From Falsiroseomonas sp051860665 (GTDB lineage Bacteria; Pseudomonadota; Alphaproteobacteria; Acetobacterales; Acetobacteraceae): 64,000 nucleotides of DNA. The position numbers and the translations under genes are program-made. The notes beneath the pieces were generated by a model that did not search any database, was not told the origin of the DNA, and saw only the letters and a program-made list of their open reading frames with translations. Below, in pieces: positions 16,953 to 24,202 of the stretch (position 1 is the stretch's first letter; each line of letters opens with the position of its first letter). The DNA lies in assembly GCF_051860665.1 (NCBI RefSeq), contig NZ_JBHYDM010000011.1:62001-126000 (forward strand). Direction: 5' to 3'.

Positions 16953-19016
16953 ATGGGCGGTCTGGTCCTTCCCGCCTGGCTTGGCCGCGCCCGGCCGACG
17001 GGCGATGTCGCGCTCGGGCTCGGCGTGGTGCTGCTGGTCGCGGTGCTGGTGGTGCCGCTGCCGACCTGGCTGATGGATGCCGGGCTGGCGCTGTCGATGA
17101 CAGCCTCCGTCCTGGTGCTGATGGTCTCGCTCTTCATGAAGCGGCCGCTGGACTTCACCAGCTTCCCCACCGTGCTGCTGCTGACCACGCTGCTGCGCCT
17201 GGCGCTGAATGTCGCCACCACGCGGGCCATCCTGACGCATGGGCATGAGGGCCCGGCCTCCGCCGGACATGTGATCTCGGCCTTCGGCGGCTTCCTGATG
17301 GGCGGCGACGTGCTGGTCGGCCTCATCGTCTTCGCCATCCTGCTGCTGGTGAACTTCGTGGTCGTCTCGAAGGGCTCCGGCCGCATCGCGGAAGTGGCGG
17401 CGCGCTTCAGCCTGGATGCCATGCCGGGCAAGCAGATGGCGATCGACGCCGATCTCTCCGCCGGCCTGCTGACCGAGGAACAGGCCCGCATCCGGCGGCG
17501 GGAGCTGGAGGAGGAAAGCGGCTTCTACGGCGCCATGGATGGTGCCGCGAAATTCGTCCGCGGCGATGCCATCGCGGGCCTCGTCACCACGCTGATCAAC
17601 CTGCTGGCCGGCATCGCCATCGGCACCATCCGCCAGGGCCTGCCCTTCGGCGAGGCGGTGACCACCTATTCCATGCTGACGGTGGGCGATGGGCTGGTGG
17701 GGCAGATCCCGGCGCTGCTGGTCTCGCTCGCCGCCGGCATCGTGGTGACCAAGGGCGGCGTCGAGGGCCGTGCGGATGAGGCGCTGGCCCTGCAGCTCGG
17801 CGGTGCCAAGCCGATGCGGCTGGCGGCTGGCGCCGCTGTCGTGATGGGCCTGCTGCCGGGCATGCCGCTGATCCCCTTCCTGGCGCTGGCCGGGGGCGCG
17901 GTCTGGGCGGCGCGGCTGCAGGATCTCGCGGAACGCACGAAGCGCGCCGTGGCGGAGGCGCCGCCGCCGCCGCCGGGCGAGCCGCCTGCCAGTGATTCGT
18001 TGAAGATGGATCTGCTGCGCCTCGAGCTCGGCTACGGCTTGCTGAGCCTCGCCGCCGGCGACGCGCCGCGGCTGTCCGAGCAGATCCGTACGTTGAGAAA
18101 GACCACGGCGCAGGAGCTGGGCTTCGTGCTGCCCAGCGTGCGCATCCAGGACAATCTGCAATTGCCGCCGGATACCTATGTGATCCGGGTGAAGGAGATC
18201 GAGGCCGGGCGCGGATCGCTGAAGCCGCCGCTGCACCTGGCGATCGACCCCTCCGGCAATCCGCCTGCCATTCCCGGCGAGCGGGTGCAGGAACCCACCT
18301 TCGGCCTGCCCGCCGCCTGGATCGAGGAGTTTCGCCGCGAGGAGGCGCTGGCGCTCGGCTGTACCGTGGTGGATGCCGCGGGCGTTCTGGCGACACACCT
18401 CACGGAGGTCACCCGGGAATACATGCCCGAGATGCTGTCCTTCGCCGAGACCCAGAAACTGCTGGACGAGATGCCGCCGGAGCACAAGCGGCTGGTGGCG
18501 GATCTGGTGCCGGCGCAGGCCAGCATCGGCACGGTGCAGCGGCTGCTGCAGGCGCTGCTGGCGGAGCGCGTCTCCATCCGCGACCTGCCGACCATCCTGG
18601 AGGGCATGCAGGAGGCGGCGGCGAGCGGCGCCCGCTCGCTCAGCCCGATCCTCGCCATGGTGCGCACGCGCCTCGCGCGCCAGATCAGCGATGCCGCGCG
18701 CGGGCCGCAGGGCTATGTGCCGATCATCGCCCTCTCGGCCGAATGGGAACAGGCTTTCGCGGAATCGCTGATCGGGCCCGGCGAGGAGAAGCAGCTCGCC
18801 ATGGCGCCCTCGAAGCTCTCGGCCTTCATGACGGCGCTGCGCAGCGCCTTCGATGCGGCGAGCGCGCAGGGCGAGCCCGCGGTGCTGGTCTGCTCGGGCA
18901 GCATCCGCGCGCATCTGCGCGCCGTGGTGGAGCGCTTCCGGCCGGCGACCATGGTGCTGGCGCATACCGAGATCCATGCGCGCGCCCGCATCCGCACGAT
19001 CGGTACGGTCCAGTGA
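16953..19016 (+). CDS. flhA: Flagellar type III export protein FlhA
   Basis: 687 aa. The N-terminal half has about eight membrane spans and the FHIPEP family signature region (RIAEVAARFSLDAMPGKQMA, then DGAAKFVRGDAIAGLVTTLI). The C-terminal half is the cytoplasmic domain that binds chaperone-substrate complexes (LRLELGYGLLSLAAGDAPRL through LIGPGEEKQLAMAPS). FlhA is the core export-gate subunit. It lies 3 nt after flbD. Confidence 0.96.
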   Translation: MGGLVLPAWLGRARPTGDVALGLGVVLLVAVLVVPLPTWLMDAGLALSMTASVLVLMVSLFMKRPLDFTSFPTVLLLTTLLRLALNVATTRAILTHGHEGPASAGHVISAFGGFLMGGDVLVGLIVFAILLLVNFVVVSKGSGRIAEVAARFSLDAMPGKQMAIDADLSAGLLTEEQARIRRRELEEESGFYGAMDGAAKFVRGDAIAGLVTTLINLLAGIAIGTIRQGLPFGEAVTTYSMLTVGDGLVGQIPALLVSLAAGIVVTKGGVEGRADEALALQLGGAKPMRLAAGAAVVMGLLPGMPLIPFLALAGGAVWAARLQDLAERTKRAVAEAPPPPPGEPPASDSLKMDLLRLELGYGLLSLAAGDAPRLSEQIRTLRKTTAQELGFVLPSVRIQDNLQLPPDTYVIRVKEIEAGRGSLKPPLHLAIDPSGNPPAIPGERVQEPTFGLPAAWIEEFRREEALALGCTVVDAAGVLATHLTEVTREYMPEMLSFAETQKLLDEMPPEHKRLVADLVPAQASIGTVQRLLQALLAERVSIRDLPTILEGMQEAAASGARSLSPILAMVRTRLARQISDAARGPQGYVPIIALSAEWEQAFAESLIGPGEEKQLAMAPSKLSAFMTALRSAFDAASAQGEPAVLVCSGSIRAHLRAVVERFRPATMVLAHTEIHARARIRTIGTVQ

Positions 19017-19044
19017 AAGGCCGGGCAGTGACGGAGCCCCACGC

Positions 19045-19944
19045 GTGAAGCTTCGCGTGATCCGCGCCGCCAGGCTTTCCGACGCGCTGGCGCAGCTGCG
19101 CGCCGAGCTGGGCGAGGATGCCGTGCTGCTCTCCACCCGCCGAGTCGCCGGCGGGGTGGAGGTGACGGCGGCGCTGGACCAGCTGGATGACGAGCCGCTG
19201 ATGATCGCGCCGGATGCGCCGCGCGCGCGTCCCATCCCGCCCGCCCTCGCGCGCCACAATGTGCCGGCGGTGCTGGCCCAGCGGCTGGCGGAGGGCCGGC
19301 TGCCGGCGGCGCTCGAATCCGTGCTGGGCTTCGCGAAGCTGCCGCTCGGCCCGGCGCCGCTGCTGCTGGCCGGCCCGCCCGGCGCGGGCAAGACGCTGAC
19401 GACCGCGAAACTCGCCACGCGGCTGGTGCTGGCCGGCACGCGGCCGCTGCTGATCAGCGCCGATGGCCGGCGGGCCGGTGCCGCGGAACAGCTGGCCGCC
19501 TTCGCCCGCGTGCTGGAACTGCCGCTGGCCATCGCCAATACTCCCTCGGCGCTCGGCAAGGCCCTGGCGCGGCGCGCGGCGGGTCAGCCGGTGCTGGTGG
19601 ACCTGCCGGGCTGCGACCCCTTCAACCCGGCCGGCGCCCGCGCCCTGGCGGCGATGCTGGAGGTGGCGCGCGGCGCCTGCGTGCTGGTGCTGCCCGCCGG
19701 GCTGGATGCGGAGGAGGCGGCGGAGACGGCGACCGCCTTCCAGCTGCTGGGCTGCCGCTACCTGCTGCCGACGCGCCTGGACAGTGCCCGGCGGCTGGGC
19801 AGCGTGCTGGCCGCCGCGGCGGTGGGCCTGAAGCTGACCGAGGCCGGCACCGGGCCTGATGCCTCGGACGGGTTGGAACCCCTTTCGCCGGAAGGCCTGG
19901 CGCGGCGCCTTGCCGCCCCGCCGGCGGTGCAGGAGCGAGCATGA
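19045..19944 (+). CDS. flhF: Short FlhF-like SRP-type GTPase
   Basis: 299 aa from a GTG; no closer in-frame start fits the MKLRVIRAARLSDAL opening, which is FlhF-like. The NG-domain P-loop is GPPGAGKTLTTAKLA. Other GTPase motifs are weakened: the DTYR box is ADGRRAGAAEQL, DTAGR is replaced by DLPGCDPF, and TKLD is TRLD. FlhF normally sets the pole and number of flagella together with FlhG, which follows here with a 4-nt overlap. It is shorter than the 350-450 aa of well-studied FlhF proteins. The call rests on the fold, the opening motif and gene order. Confidence 0.85.
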   Translation: MKLRVIRAARLSDALAQLRAELGEDAVLLSTRRVAGGVEVTAALDQLDDEPLMIAPDAPRARPIPPALARHNVPAVLAQRLAEGRLPAALESVLGFAKLPLGPAPLLLAGPPGAGKTLTTAKLATRLVLAGTRPLLISADGRRAGAAEQLAAFARVLELPLAIANTPSALGKALARRAAGQPVLVDLPGCDPFNPAGARALAAMLEVARGACVLVLPAGLDAEEAAETATAFQLLGCRYLLPTRLDSARRLGSVLAAAAVGLKLTEAGTGPDASDGLEPLSPEGLARRLAAPPAVQERA

Positions 19945-20675
19945 CGGGACGGATCATCGCCGTCGCCTCCGGCAAGGGGGGCGTCGGCAAGACCTGGCTC
20001 TCCATCACCCTGGCGCAGGCCTTGGCCGAGCAGGGCCGCCGCGTGGTGCTGATGGATGCCGATCTCGGCCTGGCCAATGCGGATGTGCAGCTGGGGCTGA
20101 ACCCGGGGCGGGATCTTTCCGCTGTGCTGGCCGGCGCTTCGGCGGTGACCGCCACCATGGCGCTGGCGGCCGGTTTTCATCTGCTCGCCGGGCGGTCCGG
20201 CAGCGGCGCCCTGGCCAGCCTCGCCGGCCCGGCGCTGGAGGCGGCGCTGGACCTGCCACGCCAGCTCTCGGACCAGTTCCAGGATGTCGTGGTGGATCTC
20301 GGCGCGGGGGTGGAGGCGCCGCAGCGCCGGCTGGCGGCGCAGGCCGACCTGCTGCTGGTGGTGGCGACGGAGGAGCCGACCAGCCTGACCGATGCCTATG
20401 CCGTGCTGAAGCTGCATGCGAAGGACGCGCCGGGCGGCGAGGCGCGGCTGGTGGTGAACCTGGCCGGCAGCGCCGCCAGCGGCCAGCGCACCCATGCGAC
20501 GCTGGAGGCCGCGACAAAGCGCTTTCTCGCCCGCGGCCTGGTGCTGGCCGGGGTGGTGCGGCGGGATCCGAAGGTGCCGGATGCCATCCGCCACCAGACC
20601 CCCCTGCTGACCCGGCACCCCACCTGCCCGGCGGCGCAGGATGTGCGGGCCCTGGCGCGGGGGCTGCTCGGCTAG
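19941..20675 (+). CDS. flhG: MinD/ParA-family ATPase FlhG (YlxH)
   Basis: 244 aa. The deviant Walker A is GKGGVGKTWLSITLAQAL with the signature lysine. The switch regions follow in LMDADLGLANADVQLGL and VVVDLGAGVE. FlhG is a MinD-like ATPase that limits flagellar number. Last gene of the flagellar operon; a hairpin follows 55 nt after the stop. Confidence 0.92.
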   Translation: MTGRIIAVASGKGGVGKTWLSITLAQALAEQGRRVVLMDADLGLANADVQLGLNPGRDLSAVLAGASAVTATMALAAGFHLLAGRSGSGALASLAGPALEAALDLPRQLSDQFQDVVVDLGAGVEAPQRRLAAQADLLLVVATEEPTSLTDAYAVLKLHAKDAPGGEARLVVNLAGSAASGQRTHATLEAATKRFLARGLVLAGVVRRDPKVPDAIRHQTPLLTRHPTCPAAQDVRALARGLLG

Positions 20676-20729
20676 AGCCGTTCCACCGGCAGCGAAGACG
20701 GCGAAATGGCTCCAGCTTATTGTTTGAAT

Positions 20730-20771
20730 GCATTTCCGAGTCGCCTTGCGAAGCCGCAAGGCTTGAAATGC
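20730..20771. terminator. Two-part hairpin between convergent flhG and the methyltransferase gene
   Basis: An inner perfect 8-bp stem (20743-20750 with 20755-20762, loop AAGC) is capped by outer 7-bp arms GCATTTC (20730-20736) and GAAATGC (20765-20771), leaving an asymmetric internal loop. T-rich stretches flank it on both sides, so it can terminate in both directions. The A/T-rich flank (20711-20730) is unlike the surrounding DNA and may mark a dispersed intergenic repeat. Confidence 0.6.
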
Positions 20772-20772
20772 T

Positions 20773-21993
20773 TTAACCGCGCCGCAGCACCAGCAGCAGG
20801 CCAGCCACCGGCACGCCCTTTTCCACCCGCAGCGCCGCCGCCTCGCGCGCCAGCGGCGCCAGGCCTGCGGCCCCGGCCAAGGCCAGGACATGCTCCGGGT
20901 CGTGCCGGTAGCGCAGCCCCTCCCCCAAGGCGAAGGGTGCGCCCTGCCCCGCCTCCAGGCTGAAGGCGGCAAGGCCGCCGGGCGCCAGGGCCTGGGCGAT
21001 GCCCGCCAAGGCGGGGCCGAGGTCGCCCAGGTAGTTTAGCACATCCACCGCCGCCACCAGATCGAAGCCCGCGGGGCGGGTGCCGAGGAATTCGACCAGA
21101 TCGGCCTCATGCAGCGCATCGTAGATGCCGCGCGACCGCGCCTCCGCCAGCATCCGCGGCGACAGGTCCAACCCCTCCAGCCGCCTGGACCAGGGCTTCA
21201 GCGCCAGCCCCGAAAGCCCGGTGCCACAGCCGAGGTCGAGCAGCCGGCGGCGGCCATCCGGCGCGATGCCGGCGGATTCCAGCAGCGCCGCCAGCAGCGC
21301 CGGCGTCCGATAGCCCAGGCGGTCCTGCAGGTCGTCGTCGAAGCGCGGCGCGTATTGGTCGAAGAGGTCGCGCACATAGGCGGCCGGCGCGCGGTCCGGC
21401 GCCGCCCCCTCGCCCAGCGCGGCCAGCAGGAATCGCGCCTGTTCGGCCAGGGCGGGCGCGGTGCCGGGCAGGTCCAGCACCTGGCGCGCCGCCTGCACCG
21501 CCCCCTCCTGCCCCGCCTCCCGCAGCGCATGGGCCAGCGCCAGCCAGGGCTCCGCCGCCTGGGGCGCCAGCCGCACGGCCTGGCGCAGCGGCGCCACGGC
21601 GGCCGGCGCCCGGCCGGCAGCACAGAGCGCCTGGCCCAGGTTGCGCAATGCCGTGGCATCCGCCGGGCGGCGCGCCAGGGCGGCCTGCAGCGCGGCGATG
21701 GCCGCCTCCAGCTGGCCCGATTCCGCCAGCACGGCGCCGCGATTGGCCAGGAAGACGGGGCTTTCGGGTTGCGCCGCCAGCGCCTTCCCGGACAGGTCCA
21801 GCGCCGCCGGCAGGTCGCCGCGCTGCCGGGCGGCCACCGCCAGCAGGTTCAAGGCATTGCCATCCCCGGGCCGCAGCTTCAGCACGCGGCGATACAGGCG
21901 CTCCGCCATCGCCAGCTCGCCCCGCGCATGGCGCGCGGCGCCTTCGCGCAGCAGGTCGTCAGCCGAGACTTGCGCCAAGCCGCCCCCTTCCAC
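20773..21993 (-). CDS. TPR-repeat protein with SAM-dependent methyltransferase domain
   Basis: 406 aa. About 190 N-terminal residues form tetratricopeptide repeats (for example AERLYRRVLKLRPGDGNALN, ALRNLGQALCAAGRAPAAVA). The C-terminal class I methyltransferase has motif I LLDLGCGTGLSGLAL, plus YVRDLFDQYAPRFDD and DLVAAVDVLNYLGDLG. The substrate is unknown; TPR-methyltransferase fusions often act on proteins or glycans. The GTG start is 14 nt from the start of divergent opgC, which leaves no room for two separate promoters. An internal start cannot be excluded. Confidence 0.82.
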   Translation of the reverse strand: MEGGGLAQVSADDLLREGAARHARGELAMAERLYRRVLKLRPGDGNALNLLAVAARQRGDLPAALDLSGKALAAQPESPVFLANRGAVLAESGQLEAAIAALQAALARRPADATALRNLGQALCAAGRAPAAVAPLRQAVRLAPQAAEPWLALAHALREAGQEGAVQAARQVLDLPGTAPALAEQARFLLAALGEGAAPDRAPAAYVRDLFDQYAPRFDDDLQDRLGYRTPALLAALLESAGIAPDGRRRLLDLGCGTGLSGLALKPWSRRLEGLDLSPRMLAEARSRGIYDALHEADLVEFLGTRPAGFDLVAAVDVLNYLGDLGPALAGIAQALAPGGLAAFSLEAGQGAPFALGEGLRYRHDPEHVLALAGAAGLAPLAREAAALRVEKGVPVAGLLLVLRRG

Positions 21994-22007
21994 GATGCTG
22001 CCCCGGC

Positions 22008-23171
22008 ATGACCCCCTCCCCCGGCTCGCCCGCCCGCCCCAGCCGCGACATCCGGGTGGATTTCCTGCGGGGGCTCGCGCTCTGGTTCATCTTCATCACC
22101 CATACGCCGGGCAATCTGCTGGCGCACGCCACCTTGCGCAACGTGGCCTTCTGCGATGCGACGGAGGTCTTCGTGCTGCTGGCGGGCTATGCCGCCGGCA
22201 TCGCCTATGGCCGCGTGCTGGAGCGTGACGGCTGGCTCGCCGCCGGCGCCCGCATCGCCGGCCGGATGGGCACGCTTTATGTGGCGCATATCTTCCTGTT
22301 CGTGGTCTTCGCCGCCCAGGTGGGCTTTTCCGCCGCCGCGCTGAACCAGGCCGCCTATCTGGATGAGATGCACCTGGACCCCTTCGGGCAGGAGCCCTAT
22401 CGCGCGCTGCTGGAGGCGCTGCTGCTGCGCTACCAGCCGGCCTTCCTGGATATCCTGCCGCTCTACATCGTGGTGATGGGGCTTTTCGCCCTTTCCCTGC
22501 CGCTGATCCGCCGGCCGGCCTGGCTGCTCGGCCTGTCGCTTGGGCTTTATGCCGCGACGCGGGCCACCGGCTTCACCCTGCCGAGTTGGACCGGCGGCGG
22601 CTGGTTCTTCAACCCCTTCGCCTGGCAGCTGCTGTTCGCCATCGGCGTGGTGCTGGGCCGCGCCGATCCGGCGGTGCTGGCGCGGCGGCTGCCCTGGAAC
22701 CGGGCGCTCGCGGTGCTGGCCGGGCTGCTGCTGGTGGCCATCGCGCTGGCGCTGAACCTGGTCTGGCACGGGCCGGGCTTCGGGCTCTATGCGCCCGAAT
22801 GGATGGCCGGCGCCATCGCCATGGTGGACAAGGCCGGTCTGCATCCGGCGCGGCTCGCCTCCGTGCTGCTGCTCGGCTGGCTGGTGGCGCATCTGATTCC
22901 CCGCCAGGCGGACTGGCTGGGCCAGCCATTGCCGGCTGCCTTCGTGCTGATGGGCCAGCAGGGCCTGCCGGTTTTCTGCGCCGGCATCTTCCTGTCCTTC
23001 CTTGGCCGGCTGGCGCTGGAGATGGACTCCGGCCCGCCGGCGCAGCTGCTGGTGAATGGGATCGGGCTGGCGGCGCTGATGGCCGTCGCGGTGGTCTCCG
23101 CCTGGTATGGCGGCGAAGGCAAGCGCAAGCCGCAAACGGGCTTGCCGCCCGCTCACGGGGCCGTTAGCTGA
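22008..23171 (+). CDS. opgC: OpgC family membrane acyltransferase
   Basis: 387 aa with about ten membrane spans. It opens with RDIRVDFLRGLALWFIFITH, the acyltransferase-3/OpgC N-terminal signature, and has EVFVLLAGYAAGIAYGRV in the second span region. OpgC proteins transfer succinyl groups to periplasmic glucans. No opgGH genes are nearby, so the acceptor is uncertain. The ATG chosen matches the usual family start. The stop overlaps the next start by 1 nt (TGATG). Confidence 0.83.
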   Translation: MTPSPGSPARPSRDIRVDFLRGLALWFIFITHTPGNLLAHATLRNVAFCDATEVFVLLAGYAAGIAYGRVLERDGWLAAGARIAGRMGTLYVAHIFLFVVFAAQVGFSAAALNQAAYLDEMHLDPFGQEPYRALLEALLLRYQPAFLDILPLYIVVMGLFALSLPLIRRPAWLLGLSLGLYAATRATGFTLPSWTGGGWFFNPFAWQLLFAIGVVLGRADPAVLARRLPWNRALAVLAGLLLVAIALALNLVWHGPGFGLYAPEWMAGAIAMVDKAGLHPARLASVLLLGWLVAHLIPRQADWLGQPLPAAFVLMGQQGLPVFCAGIFLSFLGRLALEMDSGPPAQLLVNGIGLAALMAVAVVSAWYGGEGKRKPQTGLPPAHGAVS

Positions 23172-23950
23172 TGCGCGTCATGCCCCGCGCCCCATGGCTG
23201 CCCCTTCTCGCCCTGGCCGGCACCCTGGCCACCGCCACCCCTGCCTGGGCGCAGGCGGAGGGACCGGGCTGCGGCGCGCCGTCCGAGACGATGGAGGCGG
23301 CGCCCATGGCCGGCGTCTTCGCCGCCCTGGCGCATACCGAGCTGCGCGTGCTGGTCGTGGGCAGCGCCTCGACCCAGGCCGGCGGCACCTCGGGCAAGGA
23401 GGCGACCTGGCCGGAACGGCTGCAGGCCCGGCTGGCGACCCGGATCGCGCCCGTGGCGGTGCGGGTGGAGGTCTTCGGCGCGCGCGGCAGCACGGCGGCG
23501 GACCATGCGAAGATCCTGGCCGAGCAGGGCCCCAGGCTGCGGCCGCACCTCATCATCTGGCAGCTCGGCACGGTGGAGGCGGCGCGCGGCATGCCGGTGG
23601 AGGAGATGGCGGAGGCCGTGCAGGGCGCCCTGGCGCGGCTGCGCGCCATCCGCGGCGAACGCACCGACGTGGTGCTGATGGACCCGCAATTCTCCCGCTT
23701 CCTGCGCAGCAATGCCGATGTGGAAAGCTACAGGGACTGGCTGCGCGTCTCGGCCGCGGCCAGCGGCGCGCAGATGTTCAGCCGCTGGGTCATCATGCGC
23801 CATTGGGTGGAGACGGAACGGCTGGACCTGGAACGGGCGCCCCGGTCCCGCCGCGTGGCAGTGGCGGATGAGCTGCATGACTGCCTGGCCAAGGCGCTCG
23901 CCGAGTTCATCCTGGACGGCGCCCAGCGGGGCCGGCGGCACGCGCCCTGA
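23171..23950 (+). CDS. Secreted SGNH/GDSL-like protein
   Basis: 259 aa with a signal peptide (cleavage likely after TPAWA, residue 28). The SGNH-like core has VLVVGSASTQAGG as block I, in which GDS is GSAS, WQLGTVEAARG as block III and DELHD as a DxxH-type block V. Block III lacks the usual GxND. It may be an esterase or deacetylase acting on cell-envelope sugars. Overlap with opgC suggests joint work on periplasmic glucan decoration. Activity is uncertain because of the altered blocks. Confidence 0.7.
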   Translation: MRVMPRAPWLPLLALAGTLATATPAWAQAEGPGCGAPSETMEAAPMAGVFAALAHTELRVLVVGSASTQAGGTSGKEATWPERLQARLATRIAPVAVRVEVFGARGSTAADHAKILAEQGPRLRPHLIIWQLGTVEAARGMPVEEMAEAVQGALARLRAIRGERTDVVLMDPQFSRFLRSNADVESYRDWLRVSAAASGAQMFSRWVIMRHWVETERLDLERAPRSRRVAVADELHDCLAKALAEFILDGAQRGRRHAP

Positions 23951-24024
23951 GCGGCAAGGGGTTGCGAAATGTCGCAGTGCACCGGGGAAGCGGAACCGAC
24001 GGCGGCCGGCTGCGCTTGCATCGC

Positions 24025-24189
24025 ATGAACCTGCACCTGCAACCCCCGGATCGGCCAAAACTTCCGCCCGCGCCGCCGCCGGCCGCCTTCGAGCGGTGGC
24101 TGCAGGTGGAGCTGACTCGCCGCTACGACCAGGCGCTCGCGGAGCCGGTGCCGGAGGAACTCCTCCGCCTGCTGCGCGAGACGCACTGA
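24025..24189 (+). CDS. NepR-like small protein (candidate anti-sigma factor)
   Basis: 54 aa from the ATG at 24025; a TTG at 23962 with AAGGGG directly before it would give 75 aa. The C-terminal part reads WLQVELTRRYDQALAEPVPE then ELLRLLRETH. It fits the NepR pattern: amphipathic helix, tyrosine, EPVP, second helix with LxLL. NepR binds the general stress sigma factor EcfG and is released by PhyR. Neither partner is in the window, which is unusual. The call rests on the short motif only. Confidence 0.55.
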   Translation: MNLHLQPPDRPKLPPAPPPAAFERWLQVELTRRYDQALAEPVPEELLRLLRETH

Positions 24190-24202
24190 CGGCGCAGGCC
24201 GG

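Noticed and set aside
15522..19559. A 1345-codon open frame on the minus strand, antisense to flbD, flhA and flhF
   Set aside because: It mirrors the codon phase of well-recognised flagellar genes, is rich in Arg/His/Gln/Gly as antisense GC-rich frames are, and shows no domain.
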